A stretch of DNA of 64,000 nucleotides from Amycolatopsis sp. NBC_01480 (GCF_036227205.1 NZ_CP109442.1:8494001-8558000), one strand, 5' to 3'; shown: positions 42,461 through 52,020, numbered from the stretch's first letter. Numbers and translations are program-made. Notes: generated from the sequence alone by a model not told the origin.

Positions 42461-43158
42461 TCGGCCTCCAGGACGAAGAACAGGAAGCACAGGAACGCTT
42501 CCTTGTCGCCGAATTGCTCGGGGAAACGCTCGCGGGCGCCCGGCGCCGGGTACGGCTCGCTGATGACGGCGGTCCGGAAGCCGGCCGCGGTGAAGGCGTC
42601 GGTCATCGCGTGCAACGGCCGGTGCCAGTACGTCAGCACGGCTTTCTCACCGTTGAAGGTGTACTCCTCGGACCACTGCTCGGTCGCGAAATAGCTGCCT
42701 TCGGGATGGACCATCTTGTAGATGATGGGGTGGTTGACAACCAGGATCAGCCGGCCGCCGGGCTTGAGCACCCGCCGCAGCTCGGCCAGCGGGGCAGTCC
42801 GGTCATGGAGGTAGTGCAGGACCAGGGACACGACCACGTCGTCGAACACGCCCTCGGCAAACGGCAGCGGCTCGGCGAGGTCGGCGACCTGCAGGGCCGC
42901 GTCTTCGCCGAGCCGTTTGCGAGCCAGCTCCACCATCGTCGTGCTGGCGTCGAAACCGGTCACGGTGGCGCCCCGGTCACGCAGCTGCGCGAACAGGGGC
43001 CCGGCGCCGCAGCCGGCGTCGAGGATCTGCCGGCCCGCCACGTCCCCGGCCAGGTCCAGGATCGCGGGCCGCGTGTAGTAGGCGTTGATCAGGCTGGTCT
43101 CGTTTTCGACGGTGTACGCCTCGCCGAAGGTGTTGTAGTCGTTGGAAACAGAAGCCAT
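42457..43158 (-). CDS. Class I SAM-dependent methyltransferase
   Basis: Methyltransferase of 233 residues. Motif I ILDAGCGAGPLFAQLRDRGA, post-I VTGFDAST, motif II region FDDVVVSLVLHYLHD and LRRVLKPGGRLILVVNHP are all present, the UbiE/Methyltransf_11 pattern. Substrate cannot be told; the neighbours (amidase, epoxide hydrolase) do not define a pathway. Overlaps the next gene by four bases, which supports coupled expression. Confidence 0.92.
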   Translation of the reverse strand: MASVSNDYNTFGEAYTVENETSLINAYYTRPAILDLAGDVAGRQILDAGCGAGPLFAQLRDRGATVTGFDASTTMVELARKRLGEDAALQVADLAEPLPFAEGVFDDVVVSLVLHYLHDRTAPLAELRRVLKPGGRLILVVNHPIIYKMVHPEGSYFATEQWSEEYTFNGEKAVLTYWHRPLHAMTDAFTAAGFRTAVISEPYPAPGARERFPEQFGDKEAFLCFLFFVLEAE

Positions 43159-43191
43159 GCCACCGATCCTGGCACGATCGGCCCCGGCGGC

Positions 43192-44649
43192 TCAGGCAAA
43201 ACCGGGCGGCGGGGTGAACCCGCCGAACTCCTGCTCGACCAGTTCGGCGAACCGCAGCGGAGTGCGGTCTTCGAGATACGGCCCGACGATCTGCATGCCG
43301 TACGGCAGCCCTTCCGGCGAGTGCCCGATCGGCACCGCGGTGGCCGGCAGCCCGGTCAGCGTGGCGGCACTCGGCCAGAACAGGTGGCTGTCGTAGGGGT
43401 ACGCCGTGCCGTCGATCTCGAGTCTGCGCTCGCCCCGCTCCGCATGGTCGTGGGGGAACGCCGGGGTCGGCGTGATCGGGAACAGCACCGCGTCGAATTC
43501 CCGGAACAGGCGCCGCCACCGATCGGCGAGGCCCACCCGGACCCGGTCCGCCCGGACCCAGTCGGCGTGGCCGGCCACGGCCCCTCGGGTCATGATCGCC
43601 TGCACCGTGTCGGCTTCCGGCGGAATCCCGGCGGCAGCGGCCTGGACCGCCCGGTACGCCTCGGGCGGCATGTCCACGCCGAATCGCGACGACAGCAACG
43701 TCAGGTAGGTCTTCGCCGTCTGCTCGAGGTCGGGCAGCAGCTCGCTGTGCCGGGCGACCGTGGCACCGGCCTTCTCAAGCCCTTGCGCGATCCGCTCGAA
43801 GCCCTCGCGGATGACCGCCGCCGTCGGCACCAGCGGATGGCTGTCGACGACCAGCACCCGGAAGTCGCGCAACTCGGCACCGCGCGACGGTTGCAACGCC
43901 AGCTGGTAAGCGACTGCCTCCACCTCGTCGGGACCGGCGAGCAGCAGGGTCGCCAGCGTCAGGTCGGCCGCACTGCGCGTCATCGGCCCGACCACCGCGA
44001 GATCCGGCGGGGCCGCCAGCGCGGGCACCCGCGGCGGCACATTGCCACGGCCCGGCAACAACGGCAGCGACGGCTTGTGCGCGAACACGCCGCAGAAATG
44101 CGCCGGAACCCGCAGCGACCCGGCGAGGTCGGAGCCGAGCGCGAGCGAGACGTACCCCGCCGCGAGCGCCGCCGCGGAGCCACCGGAGGAGCCGCCCGGA
44201 GAGCGCGTCAGCTCCCATGGATTGCTCGTCGTGCCGTAGATGTCGTTGTAGGACTGCCAGTCGTGCAACAGGTGCGGCACATTCGTCTTGCCGACGACGA
44301 CCCCGCCCGCGTCCTTCACCCGCGTCACCAGCACCGCGTCCTCGGCCGGTTACCGGCCCGCCGCCTCGGGAATCCCCCAGGTGGTCGGCAAGCCGGCGAC
44401 GTTGAAGGATTCCTTGACCGCCACCGGAACACCGAGCAGCGGCGCGCGCTCACCCCGCGCCAGCGCCGCGTCAGCCCGCTTCGCGGCGGCACGGGCACGC
44501 TCGAAGTCCCGCACCACCACGGCGTTGACCTTCTCGTCGAACTCCTCGATCCGCGCGATGCTCAGCTCGAGCAGCTCGGTCGCCGAGACGGTCTTCGCCG
44601 CCAGCGCGGCCACCTGCGCACGCAGCGTCGCAAATTCCAGTCCGGACAT
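43192..44649 (-). pseudogene. Amidase-signature hydrolase interrupted by an in-frame stop
   Basis: Amidase-signature enzyme of about 485 codons with a TAA at 44350-44352. Upstream part (99 residues): amidase N-terminus with catalytic Lys in [15 protein letters not shown], ending PEAAGR-stop. Downstream, in the same frame: PAEDAVLVTRVKDAGGVVVG, GKTNVP, then RSPGGSSGGSAAALAAG and LGSDLAGSLRVPAHFCGVFA, which carry the two catalytic serines. The stop therefore separates the Lys from the Ser-Ser of the triad, so an active enzyme needs readthrough. A GTG at 44334 preceded by GAGG could restart the second half. ATG at 44649 with GGGGGAG upstream. The stop lies in the palindrome GGCCGGTTACCGGCC. A sequencing error is an alternative. 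Confidence 0.85.
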
Positions 44650-44737
44650 AGACTCCCCCTCGGATCCGTTTCAGAGTACGGAAAGCGCCAAGCGGTTTTC
44701 CCTCCCGCACCGGATGGGCCGCTCCCCCGGAACGCAA

Positions 44738-44774
44738 GATGGGCCGCGCCCGGGAAACCCCGGCGCGGCCCATC
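44738..44774 (-). terminator. Terminator of the pup-prcB-prcA operon
   Basis: Arms 44738-44750 and 44762-44774 form a perfect 13-bp stem with an 11-base loop. It begins 14 bases after the prcA stop codon on the same strand. Confidence 0.8.
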
Positions 44775-44787
44775 CAGGCGCACAGCG

Positions 44788-45597
44788 TCACTCCTTCGCG
44801 GAGTCACCCTTAGCGTCGGAGTCCTTGTCCTTACTGCCCTTTTCCTTGCCGTCCTTGTCCTTCTCGTCCGGCTCGTCGTCCTTCTTCTCCGGCGGAGCCG
44901 GCAACAGCGCGTCCAGCGCCGCACCGGTCAGCCGGCGGAACGCCCGCCGCGGACGGTCCCGGTCCAGGACCGCGACCTCCAGCTTGATCTGGTCCGGCAC
45001 CCCGCCATTGCCGTTCGACGAAGCCGCGACCGTCGCCTTCAACGCCTCCACCGCCGTGCCCAGCGCGGTCTCCAGGTCGTGGTCCGGGTCGACCGTGTCC
45101 TTCAGCTTCGTGCTGATCGGCTCGGTCTGCCCGCCCATCACCACATACGGCGACTCGTCGAAGATCGAACCGTCGTAGGTCAGCCGGAACAGCTGGTCCT
45201 CGGCCTGGCTCGACCCCACCTCCGCCACGCAGACCTCCACCTCGAACGGCTTCAGCTGCTCGGTGAAGATGCTGCCCAGCGTCGCCGCGTACGCGTTCGC
45301 CAACGCCCGCGCGGTCACATCCCGCCGGTCGTACTGGTAGCCCTTCAGGTCCGCGTGCCGGATCCCGGCCACCCGCAGGTTCTCGAACTCCGAGTACCGG
45401 CCGACCGCGGCGAACCCGATCCGGTCATAGATCTCCGAGACCTTGTGCAACGTCGCCGACGGATTCTCGGCCACGAACAGGATCCCGCCCCGGTACTTCA
45501 GCACCACGACGCTCCGGCCGCGCGCGATGCCCTTGCGCGCCAGCTCGGAACGCTCCCGCATCAGCTGCTCGGGAGAGGCATACAACGGCATCGTCAC
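44788..45597 (-). CDS. prcA: 20S proteasome alpha subunit
   Basis: Outer-ring subunit of the 20S core, 269 residues. The N-terminal gate and helix match the M. tuberculosis protein: [43 protein letters not shown] at 45597 is chosen because it aligns with the M. tuberculosis start and has GGAG eight bases upstream; ATG at 45591 is possible. The last 45 residues are a highly charged Lys/Glu/Asp tail ([20 protein letters not shown]), longer than in M. tuberculosis. The ring binds the C-terminal QYL motif of the ATPase at 52090-53892. Downstream of prcB by 67 bases. Confidence 0.96.
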   Translation of the reverse strand: MTMPLYASPEQLMRERSELARKGIARGRSVVVLKYRGGILFVAENPSATLHKVSEIYDRIGFAAVGRYSEFENLRVAGIRHADLKGYQYDRRDVTARALANAYAATLGSIFTEQLKPFEVEVCVAEVGSSQAEDQLFRLTYDGSIFDESPYVVMGGQTEPISTKLKDTVDPDHDLETALGTAVEALKATVAASSNGNGGVPDQIKLEVAVLDRDRPRRAFRRLTGAALDALLPAPPEKKDDEPDEKDKDGKEKGSKDKDSDAKGDSAKE

Positions 45598-45664
45598 GGT
45601 GTCGGCTCCACGTTCTTCGAGGTAACGGCGTTCGATGGTCCAGTGCTGAGCGCGCTCACAGGCC

Positions 45665-46528
45665 TCAGCTCGTCCGGTGGTGCGTCCGCTCGGCCCGGCC
45701 GGCCACCACGGCCTCCGCCACCGCGGCCGTCTCCTCGGCCGGCAGCTGCACCGCACCGTGCTCCGCGGTGATCGTGACCACGGTCGGGAAGATCCGCCGC
45801 ACCATGTCCGGCATGCCGCTCGCCGTGTCGTCGTCCGCCGCGTCGTACAACGCCTCCACGGCCGACCGCACGGCCGCCTCGGCGTCCGCATCGGGGTCGT
45901 ACAGCTTCTTCAGCGCCGACTTCGCGAACAGCGAACCCGAACCCACCCCGGCGTACCCGGCGTTCTCCTCGTACCGGCCGCCCGCGGCGTCGTACGACAC
46001 GATCCGCCCGGCGTGCTTCGCGTCCACGGCCTCCAGGTCGTACCCGACGAACAGCGGCACCACCGCCAGCCCCGCCATCGCCATGTCCAGGTTGGCCTTC
46101 ACCATCCCGGCCAGCTTGTTCGTCTTGCCGTCCAGCGACAGCGTGACGCCCTCGATCTTCTCGTAGTGCGCCAGCTCCACCGCATACAGCCGCACCATCT
46201 CCACGGCCAGCCCGGCCGTGCCCGCGATGCCCACCGCCGAGTACTCGTCGGTGACATGGACCTTCTCCATGTCCCGGCTCGCGATCAGGTTCCCCGACGT
46301 CGCCCGCCGGTCACCCGCGATCAGCACGCCCCCGGCGAAAGTCAGCGCCACGATCGTCGTGCCGTGCGGCACACCCAGCTCGCCCGCCCCGGACGGCACC
46401 CGCCGCGCCGGCAACAGCTCAGGCGCCTGGTCCCGCAGGAAGTCCGCGAACGAGGACGACGCCGGCGAGAAGTACGCGGCGGGCAGGCCCGGACCGGAAA
46501 GCCCCGCGCGAGGGGAGGTGTTGTCCAT
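45665..46528 (-). CDS. prcB: 20S proteasome beta subunit (catalytic)
   Basis: Proteolytic subunit of 287 residues. A propeptide of about 57 residues ([20 protein letters not shown]) is cut before the Thr in [16 protein letters not shown], which becomes the N-terminal nucleophile; Asp and Lys of the active site lie in [39 protein letters not shown] and [20 protein letters not shown] are standard. Assembles with PrcA into the 28-mer core that degrades pupylated proteins. Operon order pup-prcB-prcA as in M. tuberculosis. Confidence 0.97.
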   Translation of the reverse strand: MDNTSPRAGLSGPGLPAAYFSPASSSFADFLRDQAPELLPARRVPSGAGELGVPHGTTIVALTFAGGVLIAGDRRATSGNLIASRDMEKVHVTDEYSAVGIAGTAGLAVEMVRLYAVELAHYEKIEGVTLSLDGKTNKLAGMVKANLDMAMAGLAVVPLFVGYDLEAVDAKHAGRIVSYDAAGGRYEENAGYAGVGSGSLFAKSALKKLYDPDADAEAAVRSAVEALYDAADDDTASGMPDMVRRIFPTVVTITAEHGAVQLPAEETAAVAEAVVAGRAERTHHRTS

Positions 46529-46633
46529 ACGTGCTCTTGGTTCCCATCTGTGCTGTGGTTGTCCCGACGAACGCTTCGCGCACCCGCGACCACCGCCCCG
46601 CCAACGCACCGGGACGGCGACCACGGGAGACGA

Positions 46634-46828
46634 CTACTCGCCGCCCTTCTGCACGTAGGCGCGCACGAAGTCCTCGGCGTTCTCCTCCAGCACGTCGTCG
46701 ATCTCGTCGAGGATCGTGTCGACGTCCTCGCCGAGCTTCTCGCGCCGTTCCTGACCCGCCGCTCCGGCCGCCTCGAACTCCTCGTCGGAGTCGCCGCCGC
46801 CGTGCTTCTCGACCTTCTCCTGCGCCAT
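46634..46828 (-). CDS. pup: Prokaryotic ubiquitin-like protein Pup, already ending in Glu
   Basis: Protein modifier of 64 residues, intrinsically disordered, with the helix-forming ATPase-binding region DTILDEIDDVLEENAEDFVR and the C-terminus AYVQKGGE. The last codon is GAG, so Glu is encoded directly; the M. tuberculosis protein ends in Gln and must be deamidated by Dop. PafA links the side-chain carboxylate of this Glu to lysines. Upstream of prcB by 105 bases and downstream of dop. Confidence 0.97.
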   Translation of the reverse strand: MAQEKVEKHGGGDSDEEFEAAGAAGQERREKLGEDVDTILDEIDDVLEENAEDFVRAYVQKGGE

Positions 46829-46916
46829 CTCGCCTCCCGGTGTGGCTGATGATTCCTAGCCTACCCAGCGGCCCCGACATTCGGGGCAACGCCGCGATCG
46901 CGATCCCCCGGACGCC

Positions 46917-48419
46917 CTAGTCCGAACCGGTGATGGCCTCGACCAGCTCCTCCGCCGTCGCCGAAGCGTCCAGCAGCTTCCCGACGTGCGCTTTCGTCCC
47001 CCGCAGCGGCTCCAGCGTCGGGATCCGCACCAGCGACTCCCGGCCCACGTCGAAGATCACCGAATCCCACGACGCCGCCGCGATCGAAGACGCGTACTTC
47101 TCCAGCGCCCGGCCCCGGAAGTACGCCCGGGTGTCCGAAGGCGGCGTCGTGATCGCAGCCTGGACCTCATCCTCGGTCACCAGCCGCTTCATCGAACCCC
47201 GCGTGACCAGCCGGTTGTACAGGCCCTTGCCCAGCCGCACGTCCGAGTACTGCAGGTCCACCAGCCGCAGCCGCGGCGCGCCCCAGGCCAGCTGGTCCCG
47301 CTCCCGGTACCCCTCCAGCAGCCGCAGCTTCGCCGGCCAGTCCAGCCGGTCCGCGCACTCCTGCGGGTCCCGCGCCAGCGCGTCCAGGATCTCGCCCCAG
47401 ACCCGCAGCACCTCCTTCGAGGCCTCGTCGGCGCTCGTGCGCTCCAGGTTCGCCGCCGCGATCTCGTGATACGCGAACTGCAGGTCCAGCCCGCTGTACT
47501 TCTTCCCGTTCGCCAGCTCGACCTGCACCTTCAAGGTCGGGTCGTGGCTGATCTGGTGCACCGCGCGCACCGGCTCGTCCAGCTTCAGCTCGTCGAACCG
47601 GATCCCCGACTCGATCAGGTCCAGCACCAGCGCCGTCGTGCCGACCTTCAGGTACGTCGAGTACTCCGCCAGGTTCGCGTCGCCCACGATCACGTGCAGC
47701 CGCCGGTACTTGTCCGCGTCCGCGTGCGGCTCGTCCCGGGTGTTGATGATCCCGCGCTTGAGCGTCGTCTCCAGGCCGACCTCGACCTCGATGTAGTCCG
47801 CGCGCTGCGAGAGCTGGAACCCGGCCTCCTCGCTCTGCTGCCCGATCCCCACCCGGCCCGAGCCCGTGATCACCTGGCGCGAGGCGAAGAACGGCGTCAG
47901 CCCCGCGATCACCGCGGTGAACGGCGTCGACCGCGCCATCAGGTAGTTCTCGTGCGTGCCGTAGCTCGCGCCCTTGCCGTCCACGTTGTTCTTGTACAGC
48001 TGCAACGGCGGCTGCCCGGGCACGGTGGCCGCCTTCAGCGCGGCCTCCTCCATCACCCGCTCGCCCGCCTTGTCCCAGATCACCGCGTCGCGCGCATTCG
48101 TGACCTCGGGCGCCGAGTACTCCGGGTGCGCGTGGTCCACGTACAACCGCGCCCCGTTGGTCAGGATGACGTTCGCCGCCCCCAGGTCCTCCACGTCCGG
48201 ATCGTGCCCGGGACCGCCCGGGCCGGTCAGGTCGAACCCGCGCGCGTCCCGCAGCGGGGACTCCACCTCGTAGTCCCAGCGGGCCCGGCGGGCCCGCGGA
48301 ATGTCCGCCGCCGCCGCGTAGGCGAGCACGACCTGAGTCGAGGTGAGCACCGGGTTCGCCGTGGCGTCCCCGGGCACGGCGATGCCGTATTCGACTTCGG
48401 TTCCCATGATCCGACGCAT
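46917..48419 (-). CDS. dop: Depupylase / Pup deamidase Dop
   Basis: Paralogue of PafA, 500 residues, glutamine-synthetase-like. Conserved blocks: [35 protein letters not shown], the Dop loop in [60 protein letters not shown] and [20 protein letters not shown]. It removes Pup from substrates; since Pup here ends in Glu, deamidation is not required and depupylation is its main task. ATG at 48419 matches the start of the M. tuberculosis protein; a GTG three codons earlier is possible. Head of the dop-pup-prcB-prcA cluster, divergent from a NUDIX gene. Confidence 0.97.
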   Translation of the reverse strand: MRRIMGTEVEYGIAVPGDATANPVLTSTQVVLAYAAAADIPRARRARWDYEVESPLRDARGFDLTGPGGPGHDPDVEDLGAANVILTNGARLYVDHAHPEYSAPEVTNARDAVIWDKAGERVMEEAALKAATVPGQPPLQLYKNNVDGKGASYGTHENYLMARSTPFTAVIAGLTPFFASRQVITGSGRVGIGQQSEEAGFQLSQRADYIEVEVGLETTLKRGIINTRDEPHADADKYRRLHVIVGDANLAEYSTYLKVGTTALVLDLIESGIRFDELKLDEPVRAVHQISHDPTLKVQVELANGKKYSGLDLQFAYHEIAAANLERTSADEASKEVLRVWGEILDALARDPQECADRLDWPAKLRLLEGYRERDQLAWGAPRLRLVDLQYSDVRLGKGLYNRLVTRGSMKRLVTEDEVQAAITTPPSDTRAYFRGRALEKYASSIAAASWDSVIFDVGRESLVRIPTLEPLRGTKAHVGKLLDASATAEELVEAITGSD

Positions 48420-48460
48420 GCCACCCACCCTACGGGGTGCACCCGTGCGACGATGCCCCC

Positions 48461-48973
48461 ATGCCAGGCAGTGACGAACTCGTTGCCCTCTATGACCGAA
48501 CCGGCCGGGCCACCGGGGAAGTGCTCCGCTCCCGCGTCCGCGCGGAAGGACTCTGGCACGCGGCGGGCGTCGTGCTGGTCCGTTCGGGCGACGGCCGCTC
48601 CGTCTACGTCCACCTCCGCACCCCGGACAAGGACGTCTTCCCGTCCACCTGGGACTGCTGGGCCGGCGGCGTGGTCGCCGCGGGCGAGACCCCCGCCGAA
48701 TGCGCCCGCCGCGAGCTCGCCGAAGAACTCGGCGTCCACGGAGTGGAACCGGAACCGCTGTTCACCCTCGTCTACGACCAGGGCACCCTCCACTGCCACA
48801 ACTTCGCCTTCGAAGTCCGCTGGGACGGCCCCATCCGCCACCAGCCCGAGGAGATCGTCGAAGGCCGCTGGATCCCGCTCGAAGAGCTGCGCAGCTGGGT
48901 CGAAGACCCCGACCGCCCGTTCATCCCGGACGGCCGCGCCGGCGTCCTCGAATGGTTCCGCCGCTACGGCTGA
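48461..48973 (+). CDS. NUDIX hydrolase
   Basis: Hydrolase of 170 residues. The NUDIX box [20 protein letters not shown] followed by ELGV matches Gx5Ex7REUxEExGU. The start [20 protein letters not shown] and [12 protein letters not shown] are like isopentenyl-diphosphate isomerase-like and diadenosine-type NUDIX proteins (YfcD group). Substrate: a nucleoside diphosphate derivative, not identified. Divergent from dop with 41 bases between the start codons; its end overlaps the lipoprotein gene tail to tail by 10 bases. Confidence 0.92.
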   Translation: MPGSDELVALYDRTGRATGEVLRSRVRAEGLWHAAGVVLVRSGDGRSVYVHLRTPDKDVFPSTWDCWAGGVVAAGETPAECARRELAEELGVHGVEPEPLFTLVYDQGTLHCHNFAFEVRWDGPIRHQPEEIVEGRWIPLEELRSWVEDPDRPFIPDGRAGVLEWFRRYG

Positions 48974-49578
48974 GCGACCAGCTTCGCCACCAGCTTCGGC
49001 AACAACCGCTTCGCCGCGTCCGCCGCCCGCGTCGGCGTACTCGCCGCGACGCTCAACGCCGACACGAGATTCCCCTTCGCCGCCAGCACCGTGCACGTCG
49101 AGCCCTCGCACCACGCCCGCAGCGCGGTCACGCCCTCCTGCGGCGGCAGCGAAAGCACCGTGCCCGCACAGTCCGCGCCGGACACCACGTCCGCACCCGG
49201 CCGGTCCGGATAAGCCGTCACCTGATGATCCAGCACCGAGCCACTCGGGTACACCCAGCTCGCCGACCGCCGCTCCCCCGCAGCCAGGCCGTTGAGACAA
49301 CCCGAAACCTTGCCCGCGCCCGGGTGCACACCCTCTTCGGCAACGTCCTCATCGGACAGCAGCGCCGCCGGGGCGGCCGCGATCGCCGCCGCGCGCGGGT
49401 CCGGCTTCGGCACTACCGGCACGGCCGACGGACGCGGGGCCGGCGCGGCGGCCGCCGAGGGCGTATCACTCGGCGTCGGATCGTCGTAGTACGTCTCGAG
49501 ATTGTTGGGCCGGTTGCCGCACCCGGCCAGCCCGACGAACGCGACCGCGGCCACGGCGAGCACCTGCCGATGACGCAC
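48964..49578 (-). CDS. Putative lipoprotein of unknown function
   Basis: Exported protein of 204 residues. Lipobox FVGLAGC with Cys at about residue 20, then a Pro/Ala/Ser-rich linker to about 65, then a globular domain with four cysteines (VSGCLNG, GADCAGT, AWCEGSTC). The pattern SGCLNGLAAGERRSASWVYP resembles the extracytoplasmic sensor domains of actinobacterial lipoproteins, but I cannot name a family. GTG start with GGAGGGG eight bases upstream. No operon partner. Confidence 0.75.
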   Translation of the reverse strand: MRHRQVLAVAAVAFVGLAGCGNRPNNLETYYDDPTPSDTPSAAAAPAPRPSAVPVVPKPDPRAAAIAAAPAALLSDEDVAEEGVHPGAGKVSGCLNGLAAGERRSASWVYPSGSVLDHQVTAYPDRPGADVVSGADCAGTVLSLPPQEGVTALRAWCEGSTCTVLAAKGNLVSALSVAASTPTRAADAAKRLLPKLVAKLVAQP

Positions 49579-49647
49579 TTGCTGCCCCTCCGCAAGATCC
49601 GCGCCCCGCCCAGCCGGAACGCGATTCAGCGAGGGTAGTGCAGCCGC

Positions 49648-50571
49648 TCAGTCCCACCCGAGCCGGGACCGGTGCCGCCAGTACGCGCCCGGCTCCTCGG
49701 CGGCCGCGGCCAGCCCGGCCAGCTCGTCCGCGCCCAGTGAGACGTCCGCGGCAGCCAGGTTCGCCGCCAGCTGAGCCGGGCTCGACGGCCCGATCACCGC
49801 CGCCGACACCCATTCCTGCGCCAGCACCGCCGCAACGGCGACCGCGTCCGGCCCGACTCCGTGCGCCTCGGCGATCCGCGCCACCACCGGCGGGGCCTCG
49901 ACCGCGAGCCGCCCGTTCGCCAGCGTCTCCTTGACCAGCACGCGTTTCCCCGCCGCCCGCGCCTCCGCCAGCGCGGGGCCGACCGACGTTTCCAGCACGT
50001 TCCAGGTGGACTGCACCGCCGTGAACACCGGCCGCCCCGCCACCTCCAGCGCGAACGCCCGCCGCACCGCGTCCGCCTGCGCCGGCCCGGAGGTCGAGAA
50101 CCCGACCTCGACCCCGGACGCGGAAAGCCCCGCCAGCGCCTCGATCAGCGGCTCGTCCGAGAACAGCGGACTGTCCACAGTGAGCGAATGCACCTGGTAG
50201 AGATTCACCCGATCACCGAGGAGCGCCCGCGTCTGCGCCCACTGCTCGCGGAACCGCGCCGCCGTGTGCTCCTTGACTTCGTGGACCTCGGCGTCGAGTC
50301 GCCACTCGCCGACGTAGCGGTAGCCCCACTTGCTCGACACGGTCACGTCCGGGTGGCCACGCTCGTCGAGCCAGCCGGCCAGGAACTCCTCCGAAAGCCC
50401 GTACGAGCGCGCCACATCGACCCACCGGACGCCCGCGCGATAGGCGTCGTCCAGCACAGCGTGGGTGGCGGCCCGCATCGCCGCGACGTCGCGTGACACC
50501 GGCAGGTCCCGGCCCAGGTTGATGTACGCGGGCCGGCCCAGTGCGGCGAGCCCCACCGCGATGCGATCCAT
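49648..50571 (-). CDS. Aldo/keto reductase
   Basis: NADPH-dependent (beta/alpha)8-barrel reductase of 307 residues. Catalytic tetrad: Asp in GVRWVDVARSYG, Tyr in the same motif, Lys in VTVSSKWGYRY, His in LYQVHSLTVD; GFSTSGPAQADAV and AVIGPSSPAQLAANLAAADV are the usual cofactor-side loops. Acts on aldehydes or ketones; substrate unknown. ATG at 50571 with AAGGGA upstream. A 16-bp operator copy lies 69-84 bases upstream, identical but for one base to the copy upstream of the small HTH gene, so the two genes are probably co-regulated. Confidence 0.9.
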   Translation of the reverse strand: MDRIAVGLAALGRPAYINLGRDLPVSRDVAAMRAATHAVLDDAYRAGVRWVDVARSYGLSEEFLAGWLDERGHPDVTVSSKWGYRYVGEWRLDAEVHEVKEHTAARFREQWAQTRALLGDRVNLYQVHSLTVDSPLFSDEPLIEALAGLSASGVEVGFSTSGPAQADAVRRAFALEVAGRPVFTAVQSTWNVLETSVGPALAEARAAGKRVLVKETLANGRLAVEAPPVVARIAEAHGVGPDAVAVAAVLAQEWVSAAVIGPSSPAQLAANLAAADVSLGADELAGLAAAAEEPGAYWRHRSRLGWD

Positions 50572-50639
50572 GGGTTCCCTTGTCTTTGCTGGGTTTTGGG
50601 GGTCGGTGGCCACGGCTGATTTTCCTACGACGCCGGGCT

Positions 50640-50655
50640 GTATAGGCCGTTATAC
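50640..50655. promoter_or_regulatory. Operator copy 2, upstream of the aldo/keto reductase
   Basis: GTATAGGCCGTTATAC, arms GTATA/TATAC. It matches the copy at 51000-51015 at 15 of 16 positions. It includes the stop codon of the HTH gene and contains TATAAC/TATACA boxes usable as -10 for the leftward reductase gene. Confidence 0.65.
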
Positions 50656-50991
50656 ATCTTGTTTGTGCCGGAGGATGGCCAGCCATTGGCCGGAGTTCTG
50701 GGCTTGGCGGTGGAGCTTCTCGAGCCGCGCCGCCGGGGCCCGGACGTAGCCCTTGCCGAAGACCGGCGCGATCTGACGGAGGCTCGCACCCTCCTCACGG
50801 GCGGCCAGCAGCGCCCAGTCGGACGCGTCGGCGCACGCGGCCGAGGCGCGGCGCAGCTCCCCCAGCAGCTCGATCAGCTCCGGTGCGCCCACCTCCCCCG
50901 CCTGGACGGCGGCCGCCGTCGTCTCCAGCCAGGCCATGACGTCGGCTTCGGTGATCGGCGCGCGTGGCCGACCTGCGTCATCTGTGCTCAC
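50650..50991 (-). CDS. Small helix-turn-helix protein, probable local regulator
   Basis: Protein of 113 residues. No exact family known to me. The middle is helical (ELIELLGELRRASAACADAS) and residues about 68-95 form a sigma-4-like helix-turn-helix (REEGASLRQIAPVFGKGYVR, APAARLEKLHR). GTG start at 50991; TATACT ends seven bases upstream, so the mRNA is probably leaderless and its -10 lies inside the operator at 51000-51015. This layout suggests an autorepressor that also controls the aldo/keto reductase downstream and possibly the divergent EamA transporter. Confidence 0.7.
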   Translation of the reverse strand: MSTDDAGRPRAPITEADVMAWLETTAAAVQAGEVGAPELIELLGELRRASAACADASDWALLAAREEGASLRQIAPVFGKGYVRAPAARLEKLHRQAQNSGQWLAILRHKQDV

Positions 50992-50999
50992 GCCCGTGA

Positions 51000-51015
51000 G
51001 TATAGGGCGTTATAC
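51000..51015. promoter_or_regulatory. Operator copy 1, upstream of the HTH gene and EamA transporter
   Basis: GTATAGGGCGTTATAC, arms GTATA/TATAC around six bases. It overlaps the likely -10 (TATACT) of the leftward HTH gene, and TATACA at 51010-51015 could be a -10 for the rightward transporter that starts at 51106. A further CTCACG/CGTGAG inverted repeat lies at 50988-51001. Confidence 0.65.
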
Positions 51016-51105
51016 AGCAGTCTTAGCGCGCAGTCCGAAAACCGCTGGCCCCGCGGCGCGGCGAACCCGTTGACTGGGCGGGAATTCACGAAGACCGGGA
51101 GGACC

Positions 51106-52020
51106 ATGCCCAGGCGGTTCGGTGTCACCGCGCGGTTCGTCGCGCTGGCGACGGTGTGGGGTGCCAGTTTCCTGTTCATCAAGGTGGGCCTCGAAGGCCT
51201 CTCCCCCGCGCAGGTCGCGCTGGCCCGGGCCGGCTTCGGCGCGCTCGGGCTGGCCGTGGTCCTGGTGGTGCGACGGCGGCCGCTCCCCCGCGACCCGGTG
51301 CTGTGGGGCCATCTCGCGGTCGTCTCGGTGCTGCTGTGCGTGGGGCCGTTCCTGTTGTTCTCCTGGGCGGAGCAGTACGTCCCGTCCGGGCTGGCCAGCA
51401 TCTTCAACGCGACCACGCCGCTGCTGACGATGTTCTTCGCCGCCGCCACGCTCCCCGCGGAGCGCCTCACCCGACCCCGCGCCGTGGGTCTGCTGCTCGG
51501 TTTCGCGGGCGTGCTGACGCTCGTCGGGGTGTGGCAGGGCATCGACCTCACTCATGAGCTGACCGCGCAGCTGGCCTGCCTGGGCGCCACGACCTGCTAC
51601 GGCGCGGCGTTCGTCTATCTGCGCCGTTTCGTTTCGCCACGTGGTGCCGACCCCGTCACCGTCGCGTTCGGACAGGTCGGCTTCGCCACGGTGATCCTGG
51701 GCCTGCTGGCCCGCGCGGTGGCCACCTCCCCGGTCCACCTCAGCCCCGCCGTGGTCCTCAGCATGCTCGTGCTCGGCGTGTTCGGGACAGGCGTCGCGTA
51801 CGCGTGGAACACCGCCGTCATCGCCGCCTGGGGAGCCGCCAACGCGTCCGCCGTGACTTACCTCACACCAGTGGTCGGTGTGGTCCTCGGAGTGGTCGTG
51901 CTGAACGAACCCGTGCACTGGAACGAACCCGTCGGCGCGGTCCTGGTGGTGCTCGGGATCCTGGCCTCCCACGGACGGCTCCGGCTGCGCCGGAGGGCCG
52001 CGCTCACCGCCATTCCCTGA
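51106..52020 (+). CDS. EamA-family (DMT) transporter
   Basis: Polytopic inner-membrane exporter of 304 residues with ten predicted membrane segments in two EamA repeats: ALATVWGASFLFIKVGLEGL, then the second beginning near ACLGATTCYGAAFVYLRRFV; SGLASIFNATTPLLTMFFAA and SAVTYLTPVVGVVLGVVVLN are the matching conserved ends. Family members export amino acids, nucleosides or drugs; substrate unknown. GGGAGG lies just upstream of the ATG. Divergent from the HTH gene and shares the operator region with it. Confidence 0.93.
   Translation: MPRRFGVTARFVALATVWGASFLFIKVGLEGLSPAQVALARAGFGALGLAVVLVVRRRPLPRDPVLWGHLAVVSVLLCVGPFLLFSWAEQYVPSGLASIFNATTPLLTMFFAAATLPAERLTRPRAVGLLLGFAGVLTLVGVWQGIDLTHELTAQLACLGATTCYGAAFVYLRRFVSPRGADPVTVAFGQVGFATVILGLLARAVATSPVHLSPAVVLSMLVLGVFGTGVAYAWNTAVIAAWGAANASAVTYLTPVVGVVLGVVVLNEPVHWNEPVGAVLVVLGILASHGRLRLRRRAALTAIP

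Noticed and set aside
42514..45771. A 1085-codon open frame on the + strand across the methyltransferase, amidase and prcA genes
   Set aside because: It spans several real genes and their gaps, is Arg/Pro/Gly-rich and has no start context; antisense artefact.
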